Assembly (NCBI GenBank): GCA_003151475.1
Contig: PLXQ01000073.1
Location: 1 to 48,537, forward strand
Direction of reading: 5' to 3'
DNA: 48,537 nucleotides
Source of the DNA: Acidimicrobiaceae bacterium
GTDB lineage: Bacteria; Actinomycetota; Acidimicrobiia; Acidimicrobiales; UBA8190
Part shown: piece by piece, positions 1-9,142 of the stretch
How positions within the stretch are numbered: position 1 is the stretch's first letter
Layout of the letters: each line of letters begins with the position of its first letter
Notes under the pieces: generated by a model
Told to the model about the DNA's origin: nothing
Databases searched by the model: none
The model's input: only the letters and a program-made list of their open reading frames with translations
Program-made: the position numbers and the translations under genes

Positions 1-877
1 TCGTGAAATTCGGTGGATCAGGGCTTAGGACGACGGCGAGGTTGCTGCAGGCGGAAGACTACTCGGAGGGCCTTGTCTTGCGTTCCCGGGTCCGATGAAT
101 GGTGGAACCAGGCGCTGAGGGCATTCAAGGCGTTTATCGAACTCTCCGCAGTAGCCGGGGACCCTCCGGTCAAAGCTGGAGACGACGCCGAGAAGGAACT
201 TAAGTGAGCTCTGACAGCGGCGCACTTCGAATCCCGAGATAGCTGAGCTACAGAAGAGGTGCTCGGTACGCGCTGGAGAGCTCGCCTTGGAGTCCTCTGT
301 GAACTACCGATTCGGCAGGATCTGCACCAACCCGAGGATGAGCACGAGTAGCGCATATTCCTGGGCCTTCTCCCGTTCTGCGGTTGCCTTGACCCGCTCG
401 AACATGCCGGTGATGCGCTATTTGCCGTCGGTCAGTTGGTGATCGGGGCCACGCTGTATTTCTTGGCGGCGGCGATCTCGGACGGGTCACCCGTCGGCCG
501 GGCGCGCCGAATCCGGCTCAATCTGTCGGACACAGAGGACAACAGCGGACACGAATCTAACCCCAATTATCGTACGCCGTCCTCCGTCGCCGGTCAGACC
601 CTCCGACCCGTCCAGATCGGCCGACGGGCCATGAGAGGTGTGATCTCATGCCTGCCAGCGCCGCTTAGTGCCCGCCCTACAGCTATTGAGCCACGTGGTC
701 GATATCTAATTGTGGAGCCAACCAGCGCAACACTCGAAGCCCAGATCCACGGTATTCCCTCTGTGAATCGCCCTGTAGTTCTCAGGGTGCACAGCATCAT
801 CGATCGTCACGGAGCCACGCTGAACACAGCGCTGATCCTGGTTCTCGCCTTCGTGGTGTCCATCCACTTCCCGGGTC
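1..877. other. gene-poor stretch, likely degraded mobile DNA
   Basis: No open frame here has convincing protein character, codon bias or ribosome binding site apart from one small minus-strand frame listed separately. The longest frames (for example plus 436-915) read as arbitrary Arg/Ser/Pro-rich sequence and overlap the better supported gene at 878. The base composition is more even than the chromosomal genes further right. With the tRNA-derived fragment at 2732-2772, the simplest reading is that this is the decayed end of an inserted element. Confidence 0.4.
304..405 (-). CDS. possible Flp-pilin-like peptide or remnant (33 aa)
   Basis: A minus-strand frame runs from an ATG at 405 to a TAG at 304-306. 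The product has a charged amphipathic N-terminal half (MFERVKATAEREKAQ) followed by a hydrophobic stretch (EYALLVLILGLVQI). The order of charged segment, Glu-Tyr-Ala-Leu-Leu and hydrophobic helix resembles Flp/Fap type IVb pilins, which are normally 50-60 aa. This one stops too early, has an in-frame stop just upstream of its ATG and no clear ribosome binding site. It could be a truncated remnant, a genuine small membrane peptide or chance. No pilus assembly genes are nearby. Confidence 0.2.
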   Translation of the reverse strand: MFERVKATAEREKAQEYALLVLILGLVQILPNR

Positions 878-1978
878 ATGGCGTCGCCGTCTACCACTCC
901 TCTCACGGCCGGTGACCTCCGCAGTCGCATGACCGCAGATAGGCACAAGTCGGTCTTTGTCACGGCGTCAATCGTCGCCGGGCTGGCTACCGTCGTATTC
1001 CTGCTCTGGATGATCGTGGTGATAGGCGGTCCTCGCCTCACCGACGGAGTGGACGATGTGGGCGAGTTGATCGCTGCCCTCGCCGCCGCCATCGCCTGCT
1101 TCGTCGCTGCCGCGCATGTGCCGTCACGGCCGTCATGCTGGATCCTCCTCGGTGCATCGAGCTTCGCCTGGGCGGTGGGCGAGGCGGTGTGGACGTATTA
1201 CGATCTCATCCGGGGCGTCCAGGTGCCGTTCCCCTCCCTCGCCGACGTCGGGTTCCTCGCCGCCGTTCCTCTGGCCGTGGCCGGTCTACTGCTCTTCCCG
1301 AGTTCTCCCCGCCGGGCCGCCGATCGCGTCCAGGGGGTCCTCGACGGATGCATCATCGCCGGTTCCATTCTCTTCGCCAGTTGGGCCACCGTCCTCGGTC
1401 CCTTGTTCCACGCCCACCACAACAGCGCATTCGCGCAGACGTTGTCCCTCGCCTACCCGGCGAGCGACGTGGTCATGGTGTCCCTTGTCATCATCCTCTT
1501 CACCCGTGCCGGAAATCAGAATCGAGGGAGCCTGGTCTTGGTCATGGCCGGAATGGTCGCCTTCGCTGTGGCCGACACCGCCTTCTCTTACCTGACCCAG
1601 GTGCACAACTACGGGAACGGAACCTTCTTGGACACAGGCTGGGTCGCCGGCTACCTTCTCATCGGTCTCGGAGCGTTGCGGGCCGTCTATGCGCCGTCGA
1701 CCGAACGGGCCGAACTCCGGGTCACGACTCTCTCATTGGTCGCTCCCTACGTCCCCGTGCTCGCCGTCCTGTCGGTGACCTCGGTCGAGCTCCTGCTCGG
1801 CCATCGCCTGGGAGGCGTCGCATGGATCATGGTCTTCGCCCTGGCCCTCCTCGTACTCGCCCGTCAGCTTCTGATCCTGCGGGACCGAGTCACGCTCGAC
1901 CGCCAACTCGGTGACGACGTAGAAGAATCGACCCCGATGGGGGACGGAGAACACCCTCCCGTCTTGTTGCGAAACTGA
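878..1978 (+). CDS. multi-span membrane sensor-like protein lacking an output domain
   Basis: The 366-residue product is almost entirely membrane-embedded, with about ten hydrophobic spans between residues 27 and 345. A short loop near residue 115 carries a Pro-Phe-Pro-Ser-Leu-Ala-Asp motif. This arrangement, ending in a helix with ARQLLILRD, resembles the N-terminal membrane sensor region seen in many actinobacterial GGDEF/EAL proteins, where that helix leads into PAS, GGDEF or EAL domains. Here the protein ends about 30 residues later and no GGDEF or EAL motif follows in any frame, so it is either truncated or a stand-alone membrane protein. ATG 878 is the furthest in-frame start; ATG 929 is an alternative. 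There is no operon partner. It lies in the gene-poor stretch left of the tRNA fragment and may belong to an inserted element. Confidence 0.6.
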   Translation: MASPSTTPLTAGDLRSRMTADRHKSVFVTASIVAGLATVVFLLWMIVVIGGPRLTDGVDDVGELIAALAAAIACFVAAAHVPSRPSCWILLGASSFAWAVGEAVWTYYDLIRGVQVPFPSLADVGFLAAVPLAVAGLLLFPSSPRRAADRVQGVLDGCIIAGSILFASWATVLGPLFHAHHNSAFAQTLSLAYPASDVVMVSLVIILFTRAGNQNRGSLVLVMAGMVAFAVADTAFSYLTQVHNYGNGTFLDTGWVAGYLLIGLGALRAVYAPSTERAELRVTTLSLVAPYVPVLAVLSVTSVELLLGHRLGGVAWIMVFALALLVLARQLLILRDRVTLDRQLGDDVEESTPMGDGEHPPVLLRN

Positions 1979-2589
1979 AAATCACGATGACCCCGGGACA
2001 ACAGCACAGCGCGGCGCCGCAGGGGCGAGGACCGCCCGATGTCAGGTGGGTATCTCCCAACCATGCCGCCATGGAACGGCGACACATCCAGGCCAATCAC
2101 ACGAAGCAGATCTCGAACAGGTTTGTCCACGTAATCATGTTGGCGACGACCGCCTTCGCCCTTTTCGATCTTTCGCTCCTGATCACATCCCTGCACCACT
2201 GACGGAACCGAGAGTTCGACCCCAGTTCGAATTACCAAACGCTGTCTTGGCGCTCGACGATTGTGGCTCGGACCTCTGGTTCTCGGCTTCACCGTTCCGA
2301 AATGGGGGGTGCCGGTCGCTCAGACAGTCCCAGGGGCGGTCGCCCCAAGACCGACCGGGATCACCGTGTTGGTATGGGCAACGCAGGGTGACAGCGCAGG
2401 GGTGCCGCGCATCCCGAACAGGGGAGCGAGGCGCTACCTCTCGCGAGCACCGCCGCAAGGCCTGCAGCGCGTCAGACGGAATTTGGTCTGAAGCAGTCAC
2501 GTCGGTATCGGGCCCAGAACAAGAGAGCCACCAATGGCCCAACGCCTTTTCGTCGCCCGACGGCGCGAGACGAAAGTTTTCTTGCCGGT

Positions 2590-2610
2590 CTGTACCCAGC
2601 CTGTACCCAG
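2590..2610. repeat. adjacent 10-bp direct repeat CTGTACCCAG
   Basis: CTGTACCCAG occurs at 2590-2599 and again at 2601-2610, separated by one C. It lies about 120 bp to the left of the tRNA-derived fragment. Short directly repeated words in that position are typical of arm-type sites bound by the N-terminal domain of tyrosine integrases, but they could be coincidental. Confidence 0.35.
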
Positions 2611-2627
2611 AGATACGGCACATAGGG

Positions 2628-2699
2628 GACGCTGGTGGCACCCAGTGATACAAGATGGTGTATGAATAGTCGCAGGTCAGACGACGAAGACGCTGGTGG
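2628..2699. repeat. 11-bp direct repeat GACGCTGGTGG
   Basis: GACGCTGGTGG is present at 2628-2638 and at 2689-2699, a 61-bp period. The second copy ends about 33 bp before the start of the tRNA-derived sequence. With the CTGTACCCAG pair it makes a cluster of short repeats flanking the putative crossover point, as expected for an integrase attachment region. Confidence 0.35.
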
Positions 2700-2731
2700 G
2701 AGTGGGCTTGGTCTCGTGTGAGGCCACAGAT

Positions 2732-2772
2732 TCCTAAACCGTGCGTCGCAGGCTCGAGTCCTGCCGGGGGCA
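2732..2772 (+). tRNA. 3' fragment of a tRNA-Arg(CCU)-like gene (attachment footprint)
   Basis: From the anticodon loop onward the sequence folds like the 3' part of a tRNA. A CCT anticodon at 2733-2735 is followed by the 3' strand of the anticodon stem and a T-arm with stem GCAGG (2748-2752) and CCTGC (2760-2764) around a 7-nt loop. The acceptor strand CGGGGGC (2765-2771) and discriminator A follow. The 5' partner GCCCCCG, the D-arm and a matching 5' anticodon stem are absent upstream, so this is not a functional tRNA. A duplicated 3' tRNA end is the hallmark of site-specific integration. With this polarity the element lies to the left and the chromosome to the right. The identity as Arg(CCU) is from memory of the family. 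Confidence 0.6.
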
Positions 2773-3104
2773 CGGCGTTGTGGACCTCACAACGATCTGC
2801 CCGACGAACAACTTGATTCGTCGTCCGATCGCTCGAGCCCTTCGGCGCTGTGGCGCCTGATCCAGCGGCCCGGTGGCGATACCGTGCGACTTCCGAATTG
2901 ATGTCCGATGGCGCAACCGGCACGTTTTGTACCGGGCCAGTTGGTTATACAAGGACGCCTCGTGCAGACATTTCCGTGCGGGTCGTGAACGCCTTGAAGC
3001 CCCGAGGTGGGGCGTGTCTCCCCCAAATGCCGCCCTAAGGCCCCTCTCGCCGGGCCGTTCTCCCCGTGGCCTACTCTGGTGCTCCCCAGGTGGGAGGGTG
3101 ATTC
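2773..3104. other. intergenic, no gene seen
   Basis: The 332 bp between the tRNA fragment and the cyclase gene contain no convincing reading frame. The last 20 bases hold a Shine-Dalgarno-like GGGAGGG just upstream of the TTG start at 3105. A promoter must lie here, but no box could be assigned with confidence. Confidence 0.5.
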
Positions 3105-6100
3105 TTGAGTACCGAGAGCGCGACGATCCTGTTCACAGACGTGGTGGGCTCGACGGAGCTGTCGCAGCGTCTGTCGGCCGAGACCGCCGATGAGGTCCGA
3201 CGGGAACACTTCTCGATCCTGCGCCAGGCCCTGGCCGAAGCGGGTGGCATCGAGGTCAAGAACCTGGGTGACGGGCTCATGGTGGTCTTCGCCTCGGCGG
3301 CGGCCGCATTGGCCTGTGCCGTGGCCATGCAACAGGGCGTCGAGCGGGACAACCGGGACCGGGAGCACTCGGTGGGCCTGAGAGTCGGGCTCAGCGTGGG
3401 CGAGGTGAGTAGGGAGAACGACGACTACTTCGGCGACCCGGTCGTCGAAGCGGCCCGGCTCTGTGCCACCTGCGAGAGCGGACAGGTCCTTGCCACCGAT
3501 GTGGTTCGGGCCATGGCCGGTCGGCGCAGTCGTTACGAATGCCGCTCGCTCGGAGAACTGACCCTGAAGGGACTGTCCGACCCGGTCGAGACCGTCGAGG
3601 TGGTCTGGGAGCCCCTCGGAGGGGCCGACACCGACCCCGGGACAGTCGTCCCTTTGCCTGGTCGTCTGGCAGTGCGCCCCATGGTGGGTGTGGTTGGACG
3701 CGAAGTCGAGATGCAAGCCATGACCGATGCCACCAAGCGCGTCGCCGGGGCCGAGGGGCGCGAGGTATTGCTCATCTCGGGCGAGGCGGGTCTCGGAAAG
3801 ACCACGCTCGTGGCGGAAGCGGCAAGGGCGGCGTTCGAGACCGGGGCCTGTGTGTTGTTCGGTCACTGCGAGGAGGACCTCGCTACGCCTTATCAGCTCT
3901 TCGCCGAGGCTCTCAGGCACTACGTCACTCACGCCCCCGAAGACCAACTCCTCGCCCACGTGGAAGAACACGGGTCGGAACTTGCCCGGCTGGTCCCCGC
4001 CCTCGCCAGCAGAATCCCGGGCCTTCCGCCGTCGAAGGCCACTGACTCCGACACCGAGCGGTTCTTGCTCTTTGCGGCGGTGGTCAGTCTTTTGGCCAAG
4101 GTGTCGGAACACCAGCCGGTCGTCCTCGTCCTCGACGACCTCCAATGGGCGGACAAAGGAAGCCTGCTGCTCCTTCGCCACCTCACGACGGCCGAGCAAG
4201 CCATGCGCGTGCTCACACTCGGCACCTATCGCGACAGCGAGTTATCGCGCTCTCACCCGCTCCTCGACACCCTGGCGGCGCTGCACCGGCAGAACGGCGT
4301 CAGCCGCATCGAACTGGCAGGGCTCGACGACATCGGCGTAATGGCGTTGATGGAGGCCGCCGCCGGTCATACCCTCGATGACGCCGGTGTGGGTCTCGCC
4401 CACGCTGTGTATCACGAGACCGACGGCAACCCGTTCTTCGTGAGCGAGGTGCTGCGCCACCTGTCGGAGACCGGGGCTATCTACCAGGACGCCGCTGGGC
4501 GGTGGACCTCTGAGAACACCCTTGAACAGGTGGCCCTGCCCGACAGCGTGCGCGTGGTGATTGGTGCCCGGGTCGGACGACTGGGACAAGACGCCGAGCG
4601 TGTGCTGTCGCTGGCGGCGGTCATCGGTCGGGACTTCGACCTCGATGTCCTGGCTCGGGCCACGAAGTCCTCGGAAGACGAGCTGCTCGACATCCTGGAG
4701 GCAGCGACCACCGCGTCCCTAGTGCGGGAGTTGGCCGATACCCCTGGGCATTACAACTTCGCACACGCTCTCATCCAGCACACTCTGTACGAGGACTTGG
4801 GTCTCACCCGTCGAGCCCGGGCACATCGGCAAGTGGCCGAAGCCCTGGAAGACTTGTGCGGCGACCACCCCGGGAGCCGGGTGGGCGAACTGGCTCGCCA
4901 CTGGTTCAGCGCAACCCAGCCCATCGATCTGGTCAAGGCCATCAGCTACTCCCGGCAGGCGGGTGATGCCGCTCTGGACGCCCTGGCCCCCGCCGACGCC
5001 CTGCGCTACTACGCCCAGGCCCTCGATCTCTACCCCCAGGCCACCGACCCCGATCCCGTCCTCGGACTCGACCTGGCAATCGGGCTCGGTACTGCACAGC
5101 GCCAGATGGGTGACCCTGCGTATCGTGACACCCTTCTCGGTGCCGCTCGCCGGGCGGCCGATCTTGACGACACCGAGCGGCTTGTGGCGGCCGCCTTGGC
5201 GACCGACCGAGGCTGGTTCAGTGCCGCAGGTGCTATCGATGCCGAGAAGATCGAGGTGCTGGAGGTAGCTCTTGATCGGCTCCCTGCGGACAACCCTGAC
5301 CGAGCGCTGCTGCTTGCAACCCTGTGCTCGGAACTCACGTGGGGGAGCTCGCTTGCACGCCGCCAGGCTTTGGCCGACGAAGCGTTGGCCATCGCCGGAG
5401 CCTCTGGTGGCGATGCCACCATCGTGCGGGTCCTCAACAACATCTTCGCCGCGCTCCTCGTGCCATCCTTGCTCGAACAGACTTTGGAACGAACGGCAGA
5501 CGCTCTGGCTCGGGCCGAGCGGGTCGGCGACCCCGTGCTGCTCTCCGGTGCATGCTCATGGCGCGCGTTCGCTGCGTTTCGCGCCGGGGACATTGACGAA
5601 ATGGACCGCTGCTTCGAGATCACTAATGGACTTAGTGAGCAACTCGGCCAACCCACCCTGAACTGGGGAAGAATCAATGCGCTTGCCACTCGAGCGCCAA
5701 TCGCCGGGGACGCCAGTCAGGCCGAGCAACTGGCCACAGAGGCACTCCAGCTCGGTACCGACAGCGGACAACCCGATGCCGCCATATTCTTCGGCGCCCT
5801 GTTTATGTCGATAAGTCTGGAACGCGGAACCATGGGCGACCTCGTTCCCCTGATCGAGCAGGCAATCGTTGACAATCCCGGGCTCCCATCACTCAATGCG
5901 ACTTTGGCGTTGGCGCACGCAATGGGAAACCGCCTCGACGAAGCTGAGCGTCTACTGGCGGAATTCGCGGCCGCAGACTTCGACCTTCCCATGGATCAGC
6001 TTTGGCTCATTGGGATGGTGCGATACGCCGAAGTCGCCACTGAGTGCCGGGACCAACAATGCGCAAGGCCGCTCTTTGATCGTCTCGCTCCTTGGGCCGA

Positions 6101-6419
6101 CCAGTGGGCTGGTACCGGCGCAGCACCCGGAGCGGTTGTCAGCTACTACCTCGGCGGACTGGGGGCCGTCCTTGGCCTCTACGATGAGGCGGATTCCTAC
6201 TTTGTTCAAGCCGCTGCCGTGAGTGAGCGGATGGGCGCCAAGTTCTACGCTGCCAGGACCAACCTCTCATGGGGGACGATGCTTACAGAACGCGGTGATC
6301 CCGGCGATACCGAAAAGGCTCGGGACCTTCTCACCAACGCGCACAGCGTCGCAATGACCAACGGATACGGGTACATCGAGCGTCGTGCCGTGGCAGCACT
6401 CCAAAGGTTAGACACCTAA
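3105..6419 (+). CDS. class III adenylate/guanylate cyclase fused to AAA ATPase and TPR region
   Basis: The 1104-residue protein starts with a class III nucleotide cyclase domain. The first metal aspartate is D12 in LFTDVVGST, and the second, D56, sits in KNLGDG. An AAA/STAND-type ATPase follows, with Walker A GEAGLGKT at about residues 226-233 and Walker B VLDD ending at D345. The C-terminal half (about 600-1104) is helical and repetitive, consistent with TPR-type repeats. Family members are cytoplasmic multidomain regulators in which the ATPase/TPR part is thought to gate cyclase or DNA-binding output. No LuxR-type helix-turn-helix is seen at the C-terminus, so output is probably the cyclic nucleotide. 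The TTG start at 3105 has GGGAGGG upstream and begins directly at the domain. It is monocistronic. Confidence 0.9.
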   Translation: MSTESATILFTDVVGSTELSQRLSAETADEVRREHFSILRQALAEAGGIEVKNLGDGLMVVFASAAAALACAVAMQQGVERDNRDREHSVGLRVGLSVGEVSRENDDYFGDPVVEAARLCATCESGQVLATDVVRAMAGRRSRYECRSLGELTLKGLSDPVETVEVVWEPLGGADTDPGTVVPLPGRLAVRPMVGVVGREVEMQAMTDATKRVAGAEGREVLLISGEAGLGKTTLVAEAARAAFETGACVLFGHCEEDLATPYQLFAEALRHYVTHAPEDQLLAHVEEHGSELARLVPALASRIPGLPPSKATDSDTERFLLFAAVVSLLAKVSEHQPVVLVLDDLQWADKGSLLLLRHLTTAEQAMRVLTLGTYRDSELSRSHPLLDTLAALHRQNGVSRIELAGLDDIGVMALMEAAAGHTLDDAGVGLAHAVYHETDGNPFFVSEVLRHLSETGAIYQDAAGRWTSENTLEQVALPDSVRVVIGARVGRLGQDAERVLSLAAVIGRDFDLDVLARATKSSEDELLDILEAATTASLVRELADTPGHYNFAHALIQHTLYEDLGLTRRARAHRQVAEALEDLCGDHPGSRVGELARHWFSATQPIDLVKAISYSRQAGDAALDALAPADALRYYAQALDLYPQATDPDPVLGLDLAIGLGTAQRQMGDPAYRDTLLGAARRAADLDDTERLVAAALATDRGWFSAAGAIDAEKIEVLEVALDRLPADNPDRALLLATLCSELTWGSSLARRQALADEALAIAGASGGDATIVRVLNNIFAALLVPSLLEQTLERTADALARAERVGDPVLLSGACSWRAFAAFRAGDIDEMDRCFEITNGLSEQLGQPTLNWGRINALATRAPIAGDASQAEQLATEALQLGTDSGQPDAAIFFGALFMSISLERGTMGDLVPLIEQAIVDNPGLPSLNATLALAHAMGNRLDEAERLLAEFAAADFDLPMDQLWLIGMVRYAEVATECRDQQCARPLFDRLAPWADQWAGTGAAPGAVVSYYLGGLGAVLGLYDEADSYFVQAAAVSERMGAKFYAARTNLSWGTMLTERGDPGDTEKARDLLTNAHSVAMTNGYGYIERRAVAALQRLDT

Positions 6420-6731
6420 CAAACGAGGGTCCCAACCCGATTCGGATTGCCGTCATTCCGGGCACATCGTCGCCTCGGCGACCACGCGCAAGTGCCGGAT
6501 CCTTCTGGGGGTGGGGCGAGGCGCCACAGGCCAAACCGCTCGGGATCGCTCAGAGCGGGCATTTGCGTATGGGTCCGAGCGCTATTTCGGCGCCTTCAAC
6601 TCGGTCAACAGCCCTCATAGCGACTCATGAAGTCGCTGAATCCTTTCCGTCACAACTAGGTTTGAACAAGCGTCCCTCAATTGCGCAAAATTTCGCAGTT
6701 GGATGCCATGTGGCGGAGGAGGAACTGAACA
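6420..6731. other. intergenic, no gene seen
   Basis: The 312 bp between the cyclase and msrA contain no supported gene. The right end is comparatively AT-rich (around 6640-6700), as expected of a promoter region for msrA. A strong ribosome binding site GGAGGAGG lies just upstream of the ATG at 6732. Confidence 0.5.
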
Positions 6732-7253
6732 ATGAGCAGTAGGACAGAGAAGGCGATCCTGGCCGGAGGGTGCTTCTGGGGGATGCAAGACCTCGTCCGG
6801 AAGCGCCCGGGAGTCATCTCGACAAGGGTGGGTTACACCGGAGGTGACGTTGACCACGCAACGTACCGGAACCACGGGACGCACGCCGAGGCGATCGAGA
6901 TCACCTTCGATCCGCAACAGACGCCCTACCGTGACGTGCTCGAATTCTTCTTCCAGATCCACGACCCGACGACACTCAATCGTCAAGGGAATGACGTCGG
7001 TGCGAGCTACCGCTCGGCAATCTTCTACCTCGGCGATGAGCAGCGTCGGGTCGCTGAGGACACGATCGCTGACGTCGAAGCTTCTGGACTATGGCCCGGC
7101 AAGGTTGTCACCGAGGTTGCGCCTGCAGGTCCGTTTTGGGAGGCCGAGCCTGAGCACCAGGACTACCTGGAGCACTACCCGAACGGATATACCTGCCATT
7201 TCCCACGCCCGGGTTGGGTGCTGCCTCATCGAAGCGACGCCGTCGCCAGATAG
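6732..7253 (+). CDS. msrA: peptide-methionine (S)-S-oxide reductase MsrA
   Basis: MsrA reduces the S-epimer of methionine sulfoxide in proteins and as free amino acid, using thioredoxin. The signature GGCFWG is at residues 12-17 with catalytic Cys14, and the family motifs GYTGG and EAIEITFDP follow. A second cysteine, Cys155 in GYTCHF near the C-terminus, is the probable resolving residue. The 173-aa length is close to other actinobacterial MsrA proteins. The ATG at 6732 is preceded by a strong GGAGGAGG and starts a few residues before the first strand. It has no operon partner and faces the GH13 gene across a hairpin at 7381-7415. It is cytoplasmic, as no signal peptide is present. Confidence 0.95.
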   Translation: MSSRTEKAILAGGCFWGMQDLVRKRPGVISTRVGYTGGDVDHATYRNHGTHAEAIEITFDPQQTPYRDVLEFFFQIHDPTTLNRQGNDVGASYRSAIFYLGDEQRRVAEDTIADVEASGLWPGKVVTEVAPAGPFWEAEPEHQDYLEHYPNGYTCHFPRPGWVLPHRSDAVAR

Positions 7254-7380
7254 GGGGTACGCGCCGGCGGATGGCGCTTCCCAGGCCATTGGCGGATGCG
7301 TCACACGGTCTCATGGCATCCTCCTTGATCCTTCCTCATTCCCGTCGTATGACTTGATCCCCCCTACCGCTGGCCTGACC

Positions 7381-7415
7381 TCCTATCCCGGCGTGGTGAC
7401 CGCGTCCGGATAGGA
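7381..7415. terminator. inverted repeat between convergent genes
   Basis: TCCTATCC (7381-7388) pairs perfectly with GGATAGGA (7408-7415), and the stem can extend with a CGG/CCG pairing across a bulge. It lies between the 3' ends of msrA (plus) and the GH13 gene (minus), so it could stop transcription from both sides. There is no T-tract, which is common for hairpin terminators in high-GC actinobacteria. Confidence 0.45.
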
Positions 7416-7492
7416 GAGCCGGCGGCACAATGTGGCGGCTCTTCGTTCGGTAGAGGCCGGGCTTCAGACGGAGAGCGATCGGGCACTCGGGA

Positions 7493-9142
7493 TCATTCGT
7501 CGAGGGCGACGACCACACCTTCCCACGGCTGAAGCGCAATGCCGACGCCCAGACCTCCTCCGTCTCGAGCCCCATGGGTGCTCAGGGCGATGTGACCCGG
7601 CGGAGACGGGAAGGTCATCTCGATGGGGTCGTCGGACAGGTTGAGAGCCACGACCGTCGACGGCCCACGGCGCCACGCCCAGGAGCCACTCGGCGAGAGA
7701 AGCGATCGATAGTCCCCGGACGTGAGGTCGGGGCACCGGCGCCGGAGAGAGACGGCCTCCCGGACGAATCGAAGAACCGACTCCGGATCGTCGCGCTGAT
7801 CGCCCACATTGCAGCGGGTGGGATCCCCTCCACGCAGCCACGGCGTCGACCCCGGGGAGGTGAACCCGCCGTGGGCTTCGGCCGTCCAGGGCATCGGCGT
7901 GCGCTGCGGGTCGCGGCCCTGGTACGCCGGCCAGAAGCGCAGACCGACAGGATCGAGTATCTCCTCGTGGGCGAGTTCGACGTCGGTCAGTCCAATCTCG
8001 TCGCCCTGATAGAGCACGGGAGTGCCCCGCAGGGTGAGGAGCATGAGCAGGGCCAGGCGCGCTTTACGTGGCTCTCCGGCAGCCCAACGCGTCGCCAAGC
8101 GCGAGACATCGTGGTTCGACCCGGTCCACACCGGCCACGACCCGGCCGGGAGGAGCTCTTCTGTCTTTTCCACGATGTCTCGAAGCGGTCCGGCTTCGAA
8201 TGGTGACTCCAGGAACGGGAAGTTGAAGGCGAGGCTCAGCTCGTCGGTGCCGTCGCCGTAGAAGCTGGCCAGTGTCTCCAGCGCCTCCACGTTCGTTTCA
8301 CCCAGCAGTACCCGCGGTGGGTCGTACTCATCCGCCAGCCGTCGCCAGTGCTTGAGGACCGCGTGCACCTCGGGTCGGTTGCTCGTGTACTCGGGACGCT
8401 GCCCGAACATCTGCATGATGAAGGGGTCGTCCTGCGTCGCCGGTGGATTGTCCCGGAGTCGCGCATCCTTCACGATCATGTTGCAGACATCGATGCGGAA
8501 ACCGGCAACGCCGCGGTCCCACCAGAAACGGACGATGTCGTCGAACGCTGTCCGGACGTCCTCGCACCACCAGTTCAGGTCGGGCTGCTCGGGCAGGAAA
8601 TTATGGAGGTAGTACTGCCCGGTGGCCGGGTCCAATGTCCAGGCCGGACCACCGAAGCATCCGACCCAGTTATTGGGAGGCGATCCGTCGGGTTTCGGGT
8701 CGACCCAGACGTAGAAGTCTCGACGCTGGGCGTCCCTCGACGACCTCGACTCGACGAACCAGGAGTGCTGATCGCTCGTGTGGTTGGGCACCAAGTCGAT
8801 CAGAACGTGCATTCCTCTGCTGTTGGCGGCGGTGACCAGTTCATCCAGATCGGCGAGGGTTCCGTATTGGGGATCGATGGCGCAGTAGTCGGCGACGTCG
8901 TATCCCCAGTCGGCATTGGGCGACGGAGTGACAGGGCTCAGCCAGATGCCATCGATGCCGAGCCAAGCCAGATAGTCCAGGCGGCCGAGGATGCCGCGCA
9001 GATCGCCCACCCCGTCGCCGTCGCTGTCGGCGAACGATCGCACGTAGATCTGGTAGAGCAGCCCGGAACGCCACCACGAGTCGGTCGAGGCCGGGCGGGT
9101 GGGTGCCGCCGTCCCGGATACGGCGTCTCCGGTTGTCTGCAT
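7493..9142 (-). CDS. GH13 alpha-glucosidase / alpha-amylase-family hydrolase
   Basis: This is a glycoside hydrolase family 13 enzyme of about 549 aa acting on alpha-glucosidic bonds in oligosaccharides. Conserved blocks are in order: DLVPNHTS (116-123), GFRIDVCN with nucleophile Asp218, LLGETN with acid/base Glu281, and SNHDVSR with transition-state Asp344. The (beta/alpha)8 barrel opens with LLYQIYVRSFADSDGDG, typical of the oligo-1,6-glucosidase/alpha-glucosidase branch. The frame stays open further upstream to 9496, but that extension is Arg/Ser-rich and unlike the family, so ATG 9142 is preferred although no strong Shine-Dalgarno precedes it. No signal peptide is seen, so the enzyme is probably cytoplasmic. 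Substrate could be maltose, isomaltose, trehalose or sucrose; sequence alone does not decide. Confidence 0.92.
   Translation of the reverse strand: MQTTGDAVSGTAAPTRPASTDSWWRSGLLYQIYVRSFADSDGDGVGDLRGILGRLDYLAWLGIDGIWLSPVTPSPNADWGYDVADYCAIDPQYGTLADLDELVTAANSRGMHVLIDLVPNHTSDQHSWFVESRSSRDAQRRDFYVWVDPKPDGSPPNNWVGCFGGPAWTLDPATGQYYLHNFLPEQPDLNWWCEDVRTAFDDIVRFWWDRGVAGFRIDVCNMIVKDARLRDNPPATQDDPFIMQMFGQRPEYTSNRPEVHAVLKHWRRLADEYDPPRVLLGETNVEALETLASFYGDGTDELSLAFNFPFLESPFEAGPLRDIVEKTEELLPAGSWPVWTGSNHDVSRLATRWAAGEPRKARLALLMLLTLRGTPVLYQGDEIGLTDVELAHEEILDPVGLRFWPAYQGRDPQRTPMPWTAEAHGGFTSPGSTPWLRGGDPTRCNVGDQRDDPESVLRFVREAVSLRRRCPDLTSGDYRSLLSPSGSWAWRRGPSTVVALNLSDDPIEMTFPSPPGHIALSTHGARDGGGLGVGIALQPWEGVVVALDE

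Larger units (their letters stand above)
1979..2731. other. non-coding stretch next to the tRNA fragment
   Basis: No gene is supported here. Long frames exist on both strands (for example minus 2183-2923) but they run across the tRNA-derived sequence and have no recognisable protein features. The right part, about 2590-2700, contains two short direct repeats that could be recombinase arm sites. No integrase gene was found in the window left of the fragment. Confidence 0.5.

Noticed and set aside
436..915. 159-codon plus-strand frame upstream of the sensor gene
   Set aside because: Random-looking composition, no ribosome binding site, overlaps the better supported gene at 878.
2183..2923. Long minus-strand frame crossing the tRNA fragment
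   Set aside because: Contains the known spurious translation of a tRNA 3' end (PPAGLEPATHG-type) and no domain.
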